From Mytilus galloprovincialis (Eukaryota > Mollusca > Bivalvia > Mytilida > Mytilidae), in assembly GCF_965363235.1 (NCBI RefSeq), contig NC_134843.1, positions 86,647,795 through 86,711,794 of the forward strand: DNA of 64,000 nt, written 5' to 3'. Of this stretch, positions 13,601-28,600 are shown in pieces. A program made the position numbers and the translations under genes. The notes beneath the pieces are model-generated. The model saw only the letters and a list, made by a program, of their open reading frames with translations, did not search any database and was not told where the DNA came from. Numbering within the stretch: position 1 is the first letter of the stretch; every line of letters begins with the position of its first letter.

Positions 13601-16600
13601 AAATACGAAACCAAGCGCGGTAGGCAGAGAAATGTAATGAAGTTCAGGTCGGCAGTAATGGAACAATGACTGCGTCATTTTCCAAAAAGTATATCTTTTC
13701 ACATAAGGTCAATGTGTGACCATTTTGAAAACCTCTTTGCTCATGGGCAAATAGACAAAAAAAAGATACTGTTAATTCAGAAAAAATTTCGAGGGTTTAG
13801 TTACGCGAATATTACTACTGGGTGGTATTGCAATAATTAGAACTAGTTTTCTGATGTCTGATACATATATCTGTTTGCAGATTTCCCTGAATAACTGTGT
13901 AATGTGCAAACATATATATCAAAGTTATTTCAGCATAGTGTTTACAAATGTAGTTTTGGCAACATGATCTACTGAGGAATAAACATGTGCAAAATTTCTA
14001 ATGGACCAATGAAGTATTTGTTAATATGTTAATCAAATACAAGTAATACACTAAAGATATGTACCGATATTGATGCTCCCTGCTGTGCGTCCACAAGTGA
14101 CACAGTTCCGTAAGTGATGGAGATATATGGCGGGAAAATCTGGCCTGTACTGGTACTTCCTACTAACTTAAGATTCATACTTATAGACTTGACATATCTG
14201 ACATACTCTGGCTGGGCACCAGCTGTTGTTGCTGCTCCTACAAACAAACATTCAATTAGGTTTTACATTTCTTTAGTATTAAAAGACAATTATTCTCAAG
14301 ACTGGGTGAGCACCAGCTATTGTGCTGCTCCTAAAAACAAATATTCAATAAGTTTTATATCCCCATAGTATAAAAGGACAACATTTCCCAAGAAATTGCA
14401 GAAATGAAAGATTAGTGATTATCTTTAATCAAAATAAAAGCTTTTTTAATTTGATGTTTATGACAGTTCTTTGAAAGTCTCTATCAAAAATGTTGGTTAA
14501 TGAAGGCCTCCAGATTGTAATACTTTTTTTTAATCAGGTCAAGATACTACAAATTTGGCCCCACAAATTTTACATAAAATAATTTTTTTTGATATTACTA
14601 TTGATGAAAAATAATATCTTTTTGACAATAACATTACAACATTATAAATGACCAAGTAATAATTCCTTATATGTGCATAATTTGTGTTGTGAAGTCAGTG
14701 TTGGTCTTTTTTAATAGAAATTACTTTGGCCATGACTCCTGATTCAGAAAATGTTTATGTCCAGGAATAAAACATAATGCTCAGCACATTTTTGTTGAAT
14801 AACATCTTATGTCAGAAAAATGCACAAAATCAAAATATTTTGATATATTAAAAATGCTTACTTTGGACTCTACAATGAATTCTAATGAGAATTTATTATT
14901 TTTTCCAGCAATAAGGCTTTTAAAATAGACCAATTTAAGAAACAAGTTATGAGCTGTTCAATGATTAATGATAACGTTAGAATATTGAGGCAAAAAAAAC
15001 TGCAGATTCAACATGACCAAGTATTCTTTGAGCATAATCAATACTCAAGACTTTCACAAAACAATAAATCATGTTTAAAGAGTCGTATTTTAACTAAGTC
15101 TTCTACTTAAAGGTCAGCTTTTAAGCTATATTTGATCTAATTACCCTATTTGGCCTTTGTTAAATATTATACCTGTTGTAGCTATATTGTCCACCAAGAA
15201 AAATCTCTTTACTAAATGCCAATCTTTACTGTCAGATTCTGTTCAAAATAAAGTAATAAATACATATCTAATTATCTTCCCTCTGCAAAGTCATTTTGCT
15301 TATCATGCACATATATATATACAGTGTAAACAACAAATAATTTGAAATTAGAGGTGACTTTTTTAGAAATAAATATTAATCAAAAAATAAATATACACGC
15401 ATTCATAAATTAATGTGTTGTTCGGTCACTCGTTGAATATTTTTCTCTATTTGAATTCTTCGATTAGTTATTCTATAAACATTTTATTAGTTTTGGTCGA
15501 ATAGCCATTCCATGTATTTTCACATCATGAGACCAACTCTACAATGTTAAAAATATACGAAAAGGAATGATCCAAGTTATACCTTTTACTGACAATTATG
15601 ACTTTTTTCTCTTGACAAAAATTAGTAAGTCATGAAATGTAAAACAGTACTACATGTGGAATTTATTCACTATAAAGTTCCTTTTCTATTGACTCTATGA
15701 ATCTCCCTTTAATGATACAAAATTGTATCCCGTTCTAAGTACTGAGGTTTAATGTTGTCAAAGATAAGCAAAGGGAGTTAACTTACCTTGATTTACATTC
15801 TGTCTGTTGTGCAAGTAGTCATTAAGCTTTATTGGTACTGGATAAATTTGTCGTCCATCCCCAAGCTCAAAATCAAGGACTTGTATAGAGTTAAAGACTT
15901 AAATTGTTTCCAAAAAAATCTTAACATTTTCAACTAGAAGCTCCAAAGAGCCTGTGTTTTTCACCTTGGTCTATATACATATCTAACAATGAATACTCTC
16001 CAACATTGAAGACGGGAATAAAAATCTCTATTTTATTGATCTTGAATTGCTGATCATTTAGCAGATAAGTTGCCTCATTGGTGATCATACCACATCTCTT
16101 TATTCTTATATGAAACTGCTATTTTTCTAAAAAAAATCAATTGCAATGAGAAACAAAACTTAAATATAACTGGTCTAATTGATGAGTATATACTGCATAG
16201 CAGTCATAAAAGGATACACAGATCATAAAACTCTGGTTTATATTTGGTTTGATCCCACAAATCTATTGCTGGAATTGAACACTGCAAATAAAATCAATAG
16301 TTATAACAAATATATACTAATATGTAATCCAATCAGTTTCTGGAAATCATGATAACATTATATCTCGTTCTCGGATTTGTCAATTTTTCCGACACAAAAA
16401 GGGCAGGAATTGAATTTATTTTTTTAACAACAACTCATTTCCCTTCCCTTTCTAGCTGTTACAATAGTGTGAACCAACAATGATAGACAAATTCTTCAAA
16501 CTAACTTTATCTCTACAACAAGATTTTCAAGATTTTCTCATTCATGCAATTGTTTAATTTATCTACATTGCACTTAACAGTATTGTTAGAATGAGTTACG

Positions 16601-19600
16601 TAATAGCTCTTCAGTGGGTTTTTTCTAATATAACATGGTTTGTTGGTTTTTGAGTAAAATAAATCCATAATTTTACAATTTTGAAAGGTTTTTAACTTAC
16701 AAGTTGAATTTATATAATGGAGTACAAAACATGAAAAAATAATACTTTGAGTCACTGATGAAATCCTAAGAAATCTTACTGAATGTGAGTAGTATGTGCC
16801 AAAAACAAAGGCTGCATTAAGTCTAGTAGTGGTGTCTGAGCAGAGCTGAATTTTGCCCCCCAGTACTGAGTCTATTCCAAGAAACTCTCCATTCTGTGTA
16901 TAGCTAGCTGCTAGGATCTTGATATTCATTGGAGGATCAAAGGTGTAGGTTGTAGTTATAGACTCATCATCAAGTACTCTATCTCCATCCTGTGCTACTA
17001 AACCATCTCGCGTGAAGTACATATCCGGCAGAAAGTTTTTCCTGAAAATATAAAACATTCATACCATTTCGTGTGAAGTACATGTCAGGCAGAAAGTTTT
17101 TCCTGAAAATATAAAACAATTATATCATCTCGTGTGAAGTACACGTCAGGCAAAAATGTTTTTCTTTTTTAAATATAAAACAATTATATCATCTCGTGTG
17201 AAGTACATATTAGGCAAAATGTTTTTCCTGAAAATATTAAACAATTAAACCATCTTGAGTGAAGTACATGTCAGGCAAAAATGTTTTCCCTAAAAATATA
17301 AAACAACTACACCAACTTTAGTGAATTACATATCAGGCAAAAATGCATTCCTAATAGAGTTCAATCAAAATATCAAACAATTATTCAACAGACAATCTCC
17401 AGTTACAGCGTGTATGTAGGTTTTTGTTGTTTTAAGAACTGTCAAATATGGTCAATTTATTTGGATTATGGGAGAAGCAGCAATTTTTTCAGTTCTTTGT
17501 CTTAAGATTTCAAGATATGTAAATATTAGCTGGTATATTTCGTAGATTTTTTGGGCAAATTCTGATTATTTTAGAAATTTTTTTTGTAATATCATTATTT
17601 TTATTTTAAAAAATCAAATAAAAAGCTCATACCAGTCAGCCAGATTAACCCGTATGATATTCTTGTACAGGTTACATGCTGAAGTTAATTGTGAAGTATC
17701 TTCATACTCAAAGAATGTCAATGCACACATATTACCCAATGTCTGGCATGCCGTCTCATTTTTGTTCTGAAATTATATACAAGGTCAATATTAATGCATA
17801 AAAAAGAACATAAAGTATTTCAATGACATGAGTTTTTACTGTGAGATTTATGAAATGCTTTTCTGTTTTATCATTTGCACTATTATAAGAATTTCATCTG
17901 AACTGCAATTTTTTTTCTCAAATTATAAAGAATCAGCAAATAGTCTCATTATTCATATAAAAGTAATCATCCTTTTCTTATTCTTCAAGGAAACTAGAGG
18001 CTCTTAAGAGCATGTGTCGCTAACCTTGGTCTATGTGCATATTAAACAAAGGACACAGATGGATTCATGACAAAATTGTGCTTTGGTGATGGCAATGTGT
18101 TTGAAGTTCTTACTTTAATGAAATTTCTTGCTACTTACAATTATCTCTATCTATAATGAACTTGGCCCATTAGTAACTGAGAAAATGATTTTGTAAAAAT
18201 TTACAAAAATTACCCAAATTAATGAAAATTGTTAAAAATTGACTATAAAGGCAATAACTCCCTTGTCAACTGACCATTTTGGTCATGTTGATGTATTTGT
18301 AGATCTTACTTTGCTGAACATTATTGCTGTTTACAGTTTATCTCTATCTATAATAGTATTCAAGATAATAACCAAAAATGGCAAAATTTCTTTAAAAGTT
18401 ATCAATTGGGATGGCAGCAACCTAACAACCAGATGTTTAATTCATCTGAAAATTTTAGAGCAGATAGATCTTTACCTAATAACCAATTTCACACCCTGTC
18501 AGATTTGCTCTAAATGCTTTGTTTTTTTAGTTATAAGCCAAAAACTGCATTTTACCCCTATGTTCTATGTTTAGCCATGGCAGCCATCTTGTTTGGTTGG
18601 CCTGGTCACCCGACACATTTTTTAAATTTGATACCCCAATGATGATTGTGGTCAAGTTTGGATTAATTCTTCCCAGTAGTTTCAGAGGAGAAGATTTTTG
18701 TAAAAGATAACTAAGATTTACGAAAAATGATTAAAAATTGACTATAAATGGCAATAACTCCTATAGGGGTCAACTGACCATTTTGGTCCTGTTGACTTAT
18801 TTGTAAATCTTAATTTGCTGAACATTTTTGCTGTTTACAGTTTATCTCTATCTATAATAATATTCAAGATAATAACCAAAAACAGCAAATTTTCCTTAAA
18901 ATTACCAATTCAAGGGCAGCAACCTAACAACGGGTGGTCCGATTCATCTGAAAATTTCAGGGCAGATAGATCTTTACATGATAAACAATTTCACCCTATG
19001 TCAGATTTGCTCTAAATGCTTTGGTTTTTGAGTTATAAGCCAAAAACTGCATTTTACCCCTATGTTCTATTTTAGCCGTGGCGGTCATCTTGGTTAGTTG
19101 GCCAGGTCACCGGACACAATTTTTAAACTAGATACCCTAATAATGATTTTGGCCATGTTTGGTTAAATTTGGCCCATCAGTTTCAGAGGAGAAGATTTTT
19201 GTGAAAGTTAACGACGACGGACGACAGATGACGACGACGGACGCCAAGTGATGAGAAAAGCTCACTTGGCCCTTCGGGCCAGGTCAGGTGAGCTAAAAAG
19301 TAAAAAGATCTCTTAGATAAAAATATTCCTTGTCATGAATTTTACTTTGAAGTAGCTTTGCATTTGACTATGCTGGTTCTAGAATATTTCATAAAAAATC
19401 CATATTCATATTCAAATGCTTGTTGACAAAATATTTAAATCAAAGCGCTGTAAGCGCTGAAGGCAGTTAACCAAAAACCAAGGCAACCGTAATTATGAAA
19501 ACTAAGGCAATGTTGCCTCAACATTAAACATTCATATATAGTACATTCATGTTTATCTAATGATGTATTTATTAAGGCAAATAATTTACATGTTATCAAG

Positions 19601-22600
19601 GTTTCAAAAGCAATGCATATATCAATGTATATTTTTTTATGGTGAGGTTCAATTTGACTTAGTATGAACATGTAATAGTATGAATGGACTGGTTTCCCTG
19701 GAAAGAAAACCGAGTTTGTGTTCTATAGTACAAAAGTTATGAGACACGAATCAGACAAATGTTCACTACAACAGGGATCAAAGGTGAGGTCTGACTGACC
19801 TGCCCATAGTAAATGTAAATGATTTGTTATTTTGTCCCATATATATGAATATATATAATTTAGGGGTGGGGATCTCAACGGTTTTCAAGTTGGTTTAGGA
19901 GTGGGGATCTCGACCATTTTTAAATTCTAAAAACAGGACGGGTGGGGTGACCCCCAGCGACTCTTCCTATATTTCATTTGATTTTTCATATTGTCACAAA
20001 CATGAATATATATGGTTAAGGGGTGTGGATCTCGACCGTTTCCAAGTTCTCAAACAGGAGGGGGTGGTGTAACTCCAGGGACTCCCCCTATATTTCATTT
20101 TTTATTTATTATATTGTCCTATACTTGAATATATGCAGGGGTTGATTCAGACGGGGGGGGTTGCGGGCTTGCACACCCCTTAAATTTGCAAAGCATGGGT
20201 TGTGTTTAGCTTAATAAAGAATATTCCGATTAATTTTACCTCAAATTTTTTTAGCCTCGCTCTGCTCGGCAAAAATTTAAGTTTGCGCCCCTCCTAACCT
20301 AAAATCCTGGATCTGCCCCTCATATGGTTTAGGGGTGGGGAGCTCAACCGTTTCCAAGTTATCAAACAGGAGGGGGTAGAGTGGCCCAAAGAATGCCACC
20401 TATAAATCATATGATTTACTTACATTAAGGTATATATAATATAGTTGCATTATTTGTGAAAATAAAGAAAGAAACTTTCAGCTACTTTAATTGACCCTTC
20501 AAAATTGAGAAAAACAAATAACCCTTCGAAATTGCAGTAATATGTTTACACTTTAAAAGCATCTCACATGCATTATCATCATTTATCATTTATAAAGAAA
20601 ATTTAGACTGTGACCATGAACATGTATATTGTTAGATATACTGTTCCCAGCTGTCACTTTGTATTGGATTTTTAAATTAAAAATTTGTCAAAAAGTAATT
20701 TTGAGTTTCTGAATAAAATATTTTTCTGCTTTTTCTTTCTTTTACATATATCTTTTGGTTTACAATTCTAGTGTTTATATTCATTAATTTACCATGCATA
20801 GATGTGTTGTTTCACCTGCTTGGATTTATTTTGTAAATGATCGCCAAACCCGGAATTACCCTTATCCGCTTCCGGAATCGGATCCGATATTATAAAATTT
20901 GGTCTTCACGGCCGCCATTGTTATGTGTTTACAATGTTGCTTGTGTCAATCAGATACGATTTTACTCGAATTTATACAATATTTGTCGGCGATTTTCTGT
21001 ATAAAGCTAGCGGTTGAACAAAATGAACATCGCTGTCATGACTAATAATGATAAAAATGAGTTTTTAGCTCGTTTAATTGGAGACTTTGGTGAACATGGT
21101 GAAAAGGTTTGCAAAGTAATTTCTTATTTTCTTTCAAGTGGAAGGTGACTACGTCGGGCGTAGCTAGAAACCAACTATCCTATTCGAAATTCTGCTTGCA
21201 AAAGTGGAAGGTCGCGGACCTCGGACCACCGCTAATTTGCACACTTGCCTCCAAATTGAAAAGCTACGAAAATTTCTTTTTCTAGACTAATTTGAAATTG
21301 CCGCCAACAGCATGAACAGTTGAACTTATTATATAATAGACTACTGACGTAGTTGTACTACGTATTGATGACAAACAATATTCCTACGACTTTTGTCATT
21401 TGGGAAATCTAGACTACTTGTCTTAAGAGATTTTCGGCGATTAAATATTTCATACAATTGTTCTTTGACATCTTAGCTAAAAGCACAAGTCATAATGAAC
21501 TACACAAGGATTCTTAATAAGCACTACTTCCTATGTGTAACTTTAAAACTTTTGGATAAATCGACGATCATTTAAGGTTTTTCTGGTCATATTTTTTGTA
21601 ATCCAGAATAAAAAGTATTAAAAAATTGTTCAATTAGTTATATATAACATAGTAGCGAGCTAGATAATAACAATGGCAAGTATTTCAGCATTTATTGGGT
21701 AGAACACAAATCTAGGGTGCTCGCATAATGCAGCTTAACTGCATAAAAATGTTAATCCATCTTTTCATAAAATTAAAATCAATTTTATATTAGAAAACAA
21801 TGTCAGACTATTATTTTTACAATTCTACAAGATATTGGTGTGTGTTTTTTGTAATCCTATGCTTCAGCTAGCATTTTCAAAAACTTTATTAAACATAAAA
21901 ATAATAATTTGACAAAGTTATCACTTAAAATGTCCATTTGCATTGTGATTTGCCTAGTTCTACATATAGCATGACTTACTTCTTGACACATAAGATATGA
22001 TGCCTTCAATTGTTTATCTAAAAGCGCAGAGAATTGTGGAGCGAAACCATCCTGTAAATAAAATAAACTTAAAATCAACTTTATGTAAATTTTGTAATTA
22101 TTGGGTACATTTATAATTGTGATTTCTGAAGAATGCACAATCTTTTTTAAAGATTTAGTATTGCAATTTCAGATAAAGCTGCATCCATTACAATAATTTC
22201 TGAATTTACAATCTGCTTTTTAAACTAATACCTGTCAGATTTTTGTCTTCATTTCTTCTTAAAAATCGAAAGAATAAAACATGTATGCAAGAAAAGCATT
22301 AAGAAAATAAGTAATATGATTGTCAAACAACAAAAGGAGCAATAAACTACCTAAATTGAATCACAACATCAAAGGAGTAGGTCCAGTAAGACCCCTTTTT
22401 GGCCCCAAAATATAGCAGTTTTACAAAATTGTTAAAATGTATACTTTTAGTTATTTATTGGACAGTAGAATGCTTCTGCTACATAAATATGGGCTGTTTT
22501 TGACAATACGATATACATATATCGGGTACTAGCACCATTAAGTCATGCTAAATTACTGAAATCTTCACAATTCTTGCATTTTGGTTAAATTTTAGACGGT

Positions 22601-25600
22601 TTCCGTGTAAAATGACAGTGACTGCATTCGTGTTCATCCAAAATATTGAAATGTAAGTTGTATTTGATGATAATACATAACATATATAAAGGTTGAGGAT
22701 GAACACGGATGCGGCCACTTTCATTTTTGACAAAAACCATCTTAAAAGTGACATTTTTTGGCATATTTGGTAGATCCTTCATATTTGAGCTTGACGGTGC
22801 GTTTTTAATGACTAAATTGGTTAAAATCTTTCACATCAATTAATTAAATCAAATGAAATAGACACTTGAGTGTTTATAAAGTGGTCAACATCTTTCGTCA
22901 GATGAACCTGAAATTTGAGGCCAAAATCGGTCCTTACCGGACCTACTCCTTTCAAAGCCAAAAAAAAGGAGGAACAACATATCATGACACACTTAACAGA
23001 AACCAAAGATTTTACATATAGTCAACCAACCAAAACTAGGGGATTTTCTCATAGGGGAATATATATTACAGTGGGAGACAACAATATCCTTACTAAAAAT
23101 TAATTTGACTTTTTTGAGACCACAGTTTTGAACATTACCATTTTTTCCGCCATAGCATATCAACCTTTAAAATAAAACATTTTATATTAACTATAAACAG
23201 TATATCGTAATCAATAAAAATCTATAAAACAGTTTGGCTACTTACTGTGAGTGGTACAGTTGTGAGGACATTAGTGAGTGTAGGCAAAGATGGAAGGCAT
23301 AAACCATCAGCCTGAAATATAGACACATTATTATAGTTTTTAGCAACAAAAGAAATTAAATTACAGGTCAATGTTAATCTTGCCAAAAATCATTTATATC
23401 TAATAAATTTATAAATAAAGGGAGAATATGCACCAACTTGCATACAAAGTTATAAAGGGACATAAATGAAGAACTGTAAAAGTGTAGCTACCCAAATTTG
23501 CACTTGATCTGAGTTGTGTGGTAGTTAACATTGTGAATAAGTTTCATAACATTTGGTTGAGGCAAACTAAAGTTAGAGAATAGAAAGGGAAAATTTAGTA
23601 ATTTTCCATTTGTAAAGGGGCATAATTCTAAATAATTAAAGTGACACCACCAAAATTGAAGATCTATATATGTTTTGTGGTTATAAGTATTGTGTCCACT
23701 TTTATAACATTTGGTTGAGGGAAACTAAAGTTAGAGAACGGAAACCAACTTTTGGATGTATGGACATTTGTGCAGACATATGTGCCGACGTATGTGCGGA
23801 TGTACAGTAGAGATGGACAAGGGTAAAACTTAATGCCCCCTCCACTATGGTGGAGCATAAAAACTGATATTTTCTAAATTATTGTGGTTCATGACAGTTG
23901 CATACAATTTTCTTCTGTCAATTAAAAGTTGCCAAGATACATGTATTCATACTGCATGCTGGAGACATTTTTCTTGCGAAGAGAAAATATAATTGTAATG
24001 TTTTTTATTAAATTCTGTTTGCTGGGGTCAGTTGGTATGTATTACTGTCTGCATAAACCAACCTTTTGAGCATCAATACAAGTACACGTAGTAAGGCCTA
24101 CTGCGGTTTTCAAATAATCTGTACATCTCACACATCTGAAATACATAAGATAAAGTTATTTGAGATAAAGTAAACATCTTTAACTATAAAGTGTAATCAA
24201 CAATTTGTAACTTCATGTATGTAATAACTGTTAATTGAGAAATTATTGTGCATCTATTATTGTAATTTCAGGAAAATCTGTCATACAAATACATGTATCA
24301 GATTCAGAGAAGTTGAGTTCTTATCATTGTGATACTCATCAAGTCACCTTTATCAACAAATATGAACATAATTAGGTTTCCTTGCTTTTGGTTAAAGTCA
24401 TATAAAACAAGCTTCTTGTGATTATTTTCTTAAGGATCTTATTGAACCAATGCATGCATCATACCACATCTTCTTATTTTAATAAATCTATATACTGAAC
24501 AAGTCATCTGAGCACATTTTTCACATTTATTACTAATCAATAACATAAAATAGAGTAAAAAATGTTTCTCTCAGTGATTGTTGATCAAAAGCTTTGGCTG
24601 ATGATTACAATTCAGGTATATGTGCTGAAGTTTATCAATCTTTAACTTTGTAAACAATCACCACAGAAACATGGAGCATTTAGATAAAAGAGCATTTGCT
24701 GATCTTTTTTAAAGTTTTTCATGTGATCTCATTTGTTAAGGTTTATGACTCCTTCTGTAGCTATGTGAATTACGAAGTTTTCAAACTGCAATAGTATCAA
24801 AACAGCAAAGATAATGAATAGTAGAGATATGCTTTTTTGTACATATATCAAGGGTTAACATCCTGCAAAGCTTTATTTTTTATTGTTTCGTTGCATTTAA
24901 TAGCAAAATGGGATTTTGTGGCAAATAAATTCAAGATTTTTGCAGAAAATCCACAGCCTTTCCCCTTTTACTCTCATATTTGACAATGCTTGATAAATAG
25001 AAGCTTATTGCATGCAGTGCTAGCAATGATTTCTTTAAAGCAAGTTTATAAATTTATATATTGGTTGAAACAAATATAAATATGAACCATTTCAAGTACA
25101 CCTTTTAGGGTGCACTCGACTTAAGTGACTCAGATCGATTTTTTTTTTTTTAATTTAAAGGTTGTTAAGGACTTTTGAACAGATATATCATGTTAAGGAG
25201 GGGTATTTGCGTAAAATACCAGTCAAGAGAATGTTAAATTTTGTGAGCCGTAAGGCGAGAGAAATTCATTTTCAAGACTGGTATTTTTCGCAAATAACCC
25301 TCAAGAACATGATATATCTGTTTAATTACCAGTCAGGGGTAAACAAATGATTTCATTATCACCTATTTCAGTGATTTGATAAATTCAGTTATCACCTATT
25401 TAAGTGATTTTGGTGTTTCCTTTGATCTTCAAATGCTAATTTCATTGATTTTCCATATTTTCACAAACTTTTCCATAATTTTCCTACATAGATCAGTTAT
25501 CCCTTTTTCTATGGATATTAACTTCACCAGTGCACTTGGGCAGTATTAAAGTTAGTGCGCTAAAGCTTTTAAAAGTACCCATGAGAATTGTTCTGTAATC

Positions 25601-28600
25601 AAATATTCATTAACTACTCTGAATATCTGATATTTTATGGTCAACAATATTAGGTAACCTGATTGGTTTTCTTAAGAGTTAGAATGATATAATTCAAGGT
25701 TATGTCCTGATCTACAAATTATTCCAGAGAATGTATATTTTAAATAAATTGGAAAAACTGATAGGCTTATCAAGCAAAAGACAATTTCTAGATGTACATA
25801 GTTGTTTTTTCATTGGAATTCTTGTCTTTTTACCAATACAAACATCAAGCTTGTGAGAAAAATATCAAGAAAAAGTTATAAACACTTATTGAAGTGATCT
25901 TCACAAATTACTTGTTTCAATGATTCTAAAAAGTCTGTGTCTATTTATAGATTTTTTAAAAATGTTTCACAGCCAAAATCACTTGAAGAAGTGATTCTGA
26001 AATCACTTGTTTAAGTAGTACCCCTGACTGATTACACCGAATGTTGTCGTTCAAAAATGCATTGATGGTAGTGACGTTACAAGCGTCCAGTCTGATAGAG
26101 TATTTTTTGGCAAATACCACGACAGAGAGGGTAAAAAAAGCATATCCTTTTTGCATGTACCCCGGCGGTGTTAAAAAATGAACGATATTCATTTGATAAC
26201 AGTTAATTGGTGAAAAATACACTGGCTATCAACCAATCAAAACCCAGGATTCTTACATAAGGTGTGATTATGTTAAAAATAAACATGAGCACATCATAGA
26301 AAAAACAAGTGATTAATCTATGTTTAAAATATTATAACTAAAATTTCTGTATTAAAGTCTGTGGATTTTCTAAAAAAATCTTGGTTTTATTTGCCACAAA
26401 ATCCCCTTTATTTATTAAATGCAATTTAACAATAAAAGATAAAGGCTAAAGCTTTGCACGAAGTTTCTCCTTGGTATATGTACAAAATGGCCTGTCTCTA
26501 TTATTCATTATCTTTGCTCTTTTGATACTATTGCAGTTTCAAAATTTCGTAATTCACTTGGCAACAGAAGGGATTTGTCATAGGGCCTAAAATAAAATAT
26601 TGTTTGTTTCCCCAATCCCGACCGACCGGGAAAAATCGCCGCGACCGGAATAATTTTATTGCCGATTTTGTGTAGAATTTTTTTTTATCGAAATTCATGT
26701 GGTGGTGCGGTGCTCCTATGAAATGGACAAGTCAAATACATAAGACATAAGGAGACGCTGTTCTTCAAAGCGCCTTTGAAATCGGCATTGTTGAAAACGC
26801 ATTGATGACGCGACTTGGCTTCTTATTCCACGTGGTCTCGGGTCTTTACGATATTCAGAACAATATTCTCTAGATTGTTCATACATTTACATGGACGCCG
26901 TTCTGTCAGTTTTTGTTGCCGTTTATTCGGCTGGAAACTTTTTGGAAAGATTTTCGAAGAAGGAAATATTTGAAGACCTATGTGAGGACGATATAGCCGA
27001 TTTAAAATTGACTGAAGAGGAGGAGGATGCTCTTGACAAAAAACACATCCGTGTATCAAAACAAAGTGTTTCTACTGAAATATTTATTCCACACCACGAT
27101 GATGACATGAAACTTGCACTAGACTTTAATAAAGACTTTTTGTTTATGTAATTTATACATGTTTCTCGTTTCTCGTTTTTTTAAATAGATTAGACCGTTG
27201 GTTTTCCCCTTTGAATGGTTTAACACTTGTAATTTTGGGGCCCTTTTAATATACAAGCCTTTATAGCTTGTTTGGTGTGAGCCAAGGCTCCGTGTTGAAG
27301 GCCGTACCTTGACCTATAATTGTTTACCTTTATAAATTGTTATTTGGATAGAGAGTTGTCTCATTGGCACTCATACCACATCTTCCTATACCTATTTAAG
27401 TTTTGGAAATTTTGCATTGACATTAATATTGATGGGACCTCTACAGAAAAAGAAGCCTCCTCCTCAAATGTTGTCAACACCTTTGACAAAATGATGGGAG
27501 CCAGTCAAGCTGTCAACAAATTTTCTAAGGGAAAAGAAGAAGCTATTAACAAGTTAACAGGTATGCATAATAAGTGACCGTCCCAACATCTATTTCTTGC
27601 AAGCAAAGGTAGACTTTTTTAGGATAAGGAGAGTCTCCTAACCTTTGTTTGCATTCCTTTTCTTGCAAATTTTCAAACCCCTTTACCTAAATTCCCTAAT
27701 GATTTCCTTATGCCCTTACTTATTTAACCCGAGGCCTGAAAGCAATTGATTTAAATTAATCATTTGGTCCCTAATAAAAGCAGATCACTCCACACTAGTC
27801 TTGTTAAAGCAGACAGCCCATGCATACTTCTCTAAATAGTGGTAACTGTTCGAGAATCCAGAGCATTTGACAGACTGCTAACCAACTTGAAGTATGACTA
27901 CTGTTGTGGATCTGTTATCACACCTGAAGGTTTGCTTTTATAGTATTACCAAAATATATTCTTTTCACTTTTAATATATAATAACATGGTCTTGCATAGC
28001 ATGATTTTGTGACCCAACATTGAATGACATTTCCACATTTAACAAACACTCTCAGTTGATTGTATTTTATATGCATGTTCCATTGAGTTATTCAGTGTTT
28101 GATATGGGTTCAATGTTCAAATCCTTCTTTCAGTGGAAAATTGCATACTTTAGTGAACGGTTTAAACTTCATTCTACTAGAACACTCTCTAACGTTGAAC
28201 TTGGACAGATTTCTGACAGATTATACTGCTTAATATAATAAACAGAAAGCTCAGTATTTTAGACATTTTCTTCATTGAAAATTCCCAATATATATATACA
28301 AAGTACTCTAGGATATTATTTTTTATTTATTAAAGATCTCTGTTGTTCTTTATTTCAGGTGATGCTGTTGAAGGCGTGGTGAATGTGCACCTACAAATAG
28401 ACTGTGATGTACACATGTGGAATTTCCGTATTATGACTCTACCGTGGCACAGCCCGATATATGTGCCTCCTGTGCAGCTGTGGGGGCAACAAAGACTGTG
28501 TCATTATTGGAAAATTACCACTCAAAAGAAACCCAATTAAATAAACTATTTCAATGTATACATAGAGTTTTATTTAATAAGTCTGACATGAGGAAACTGA

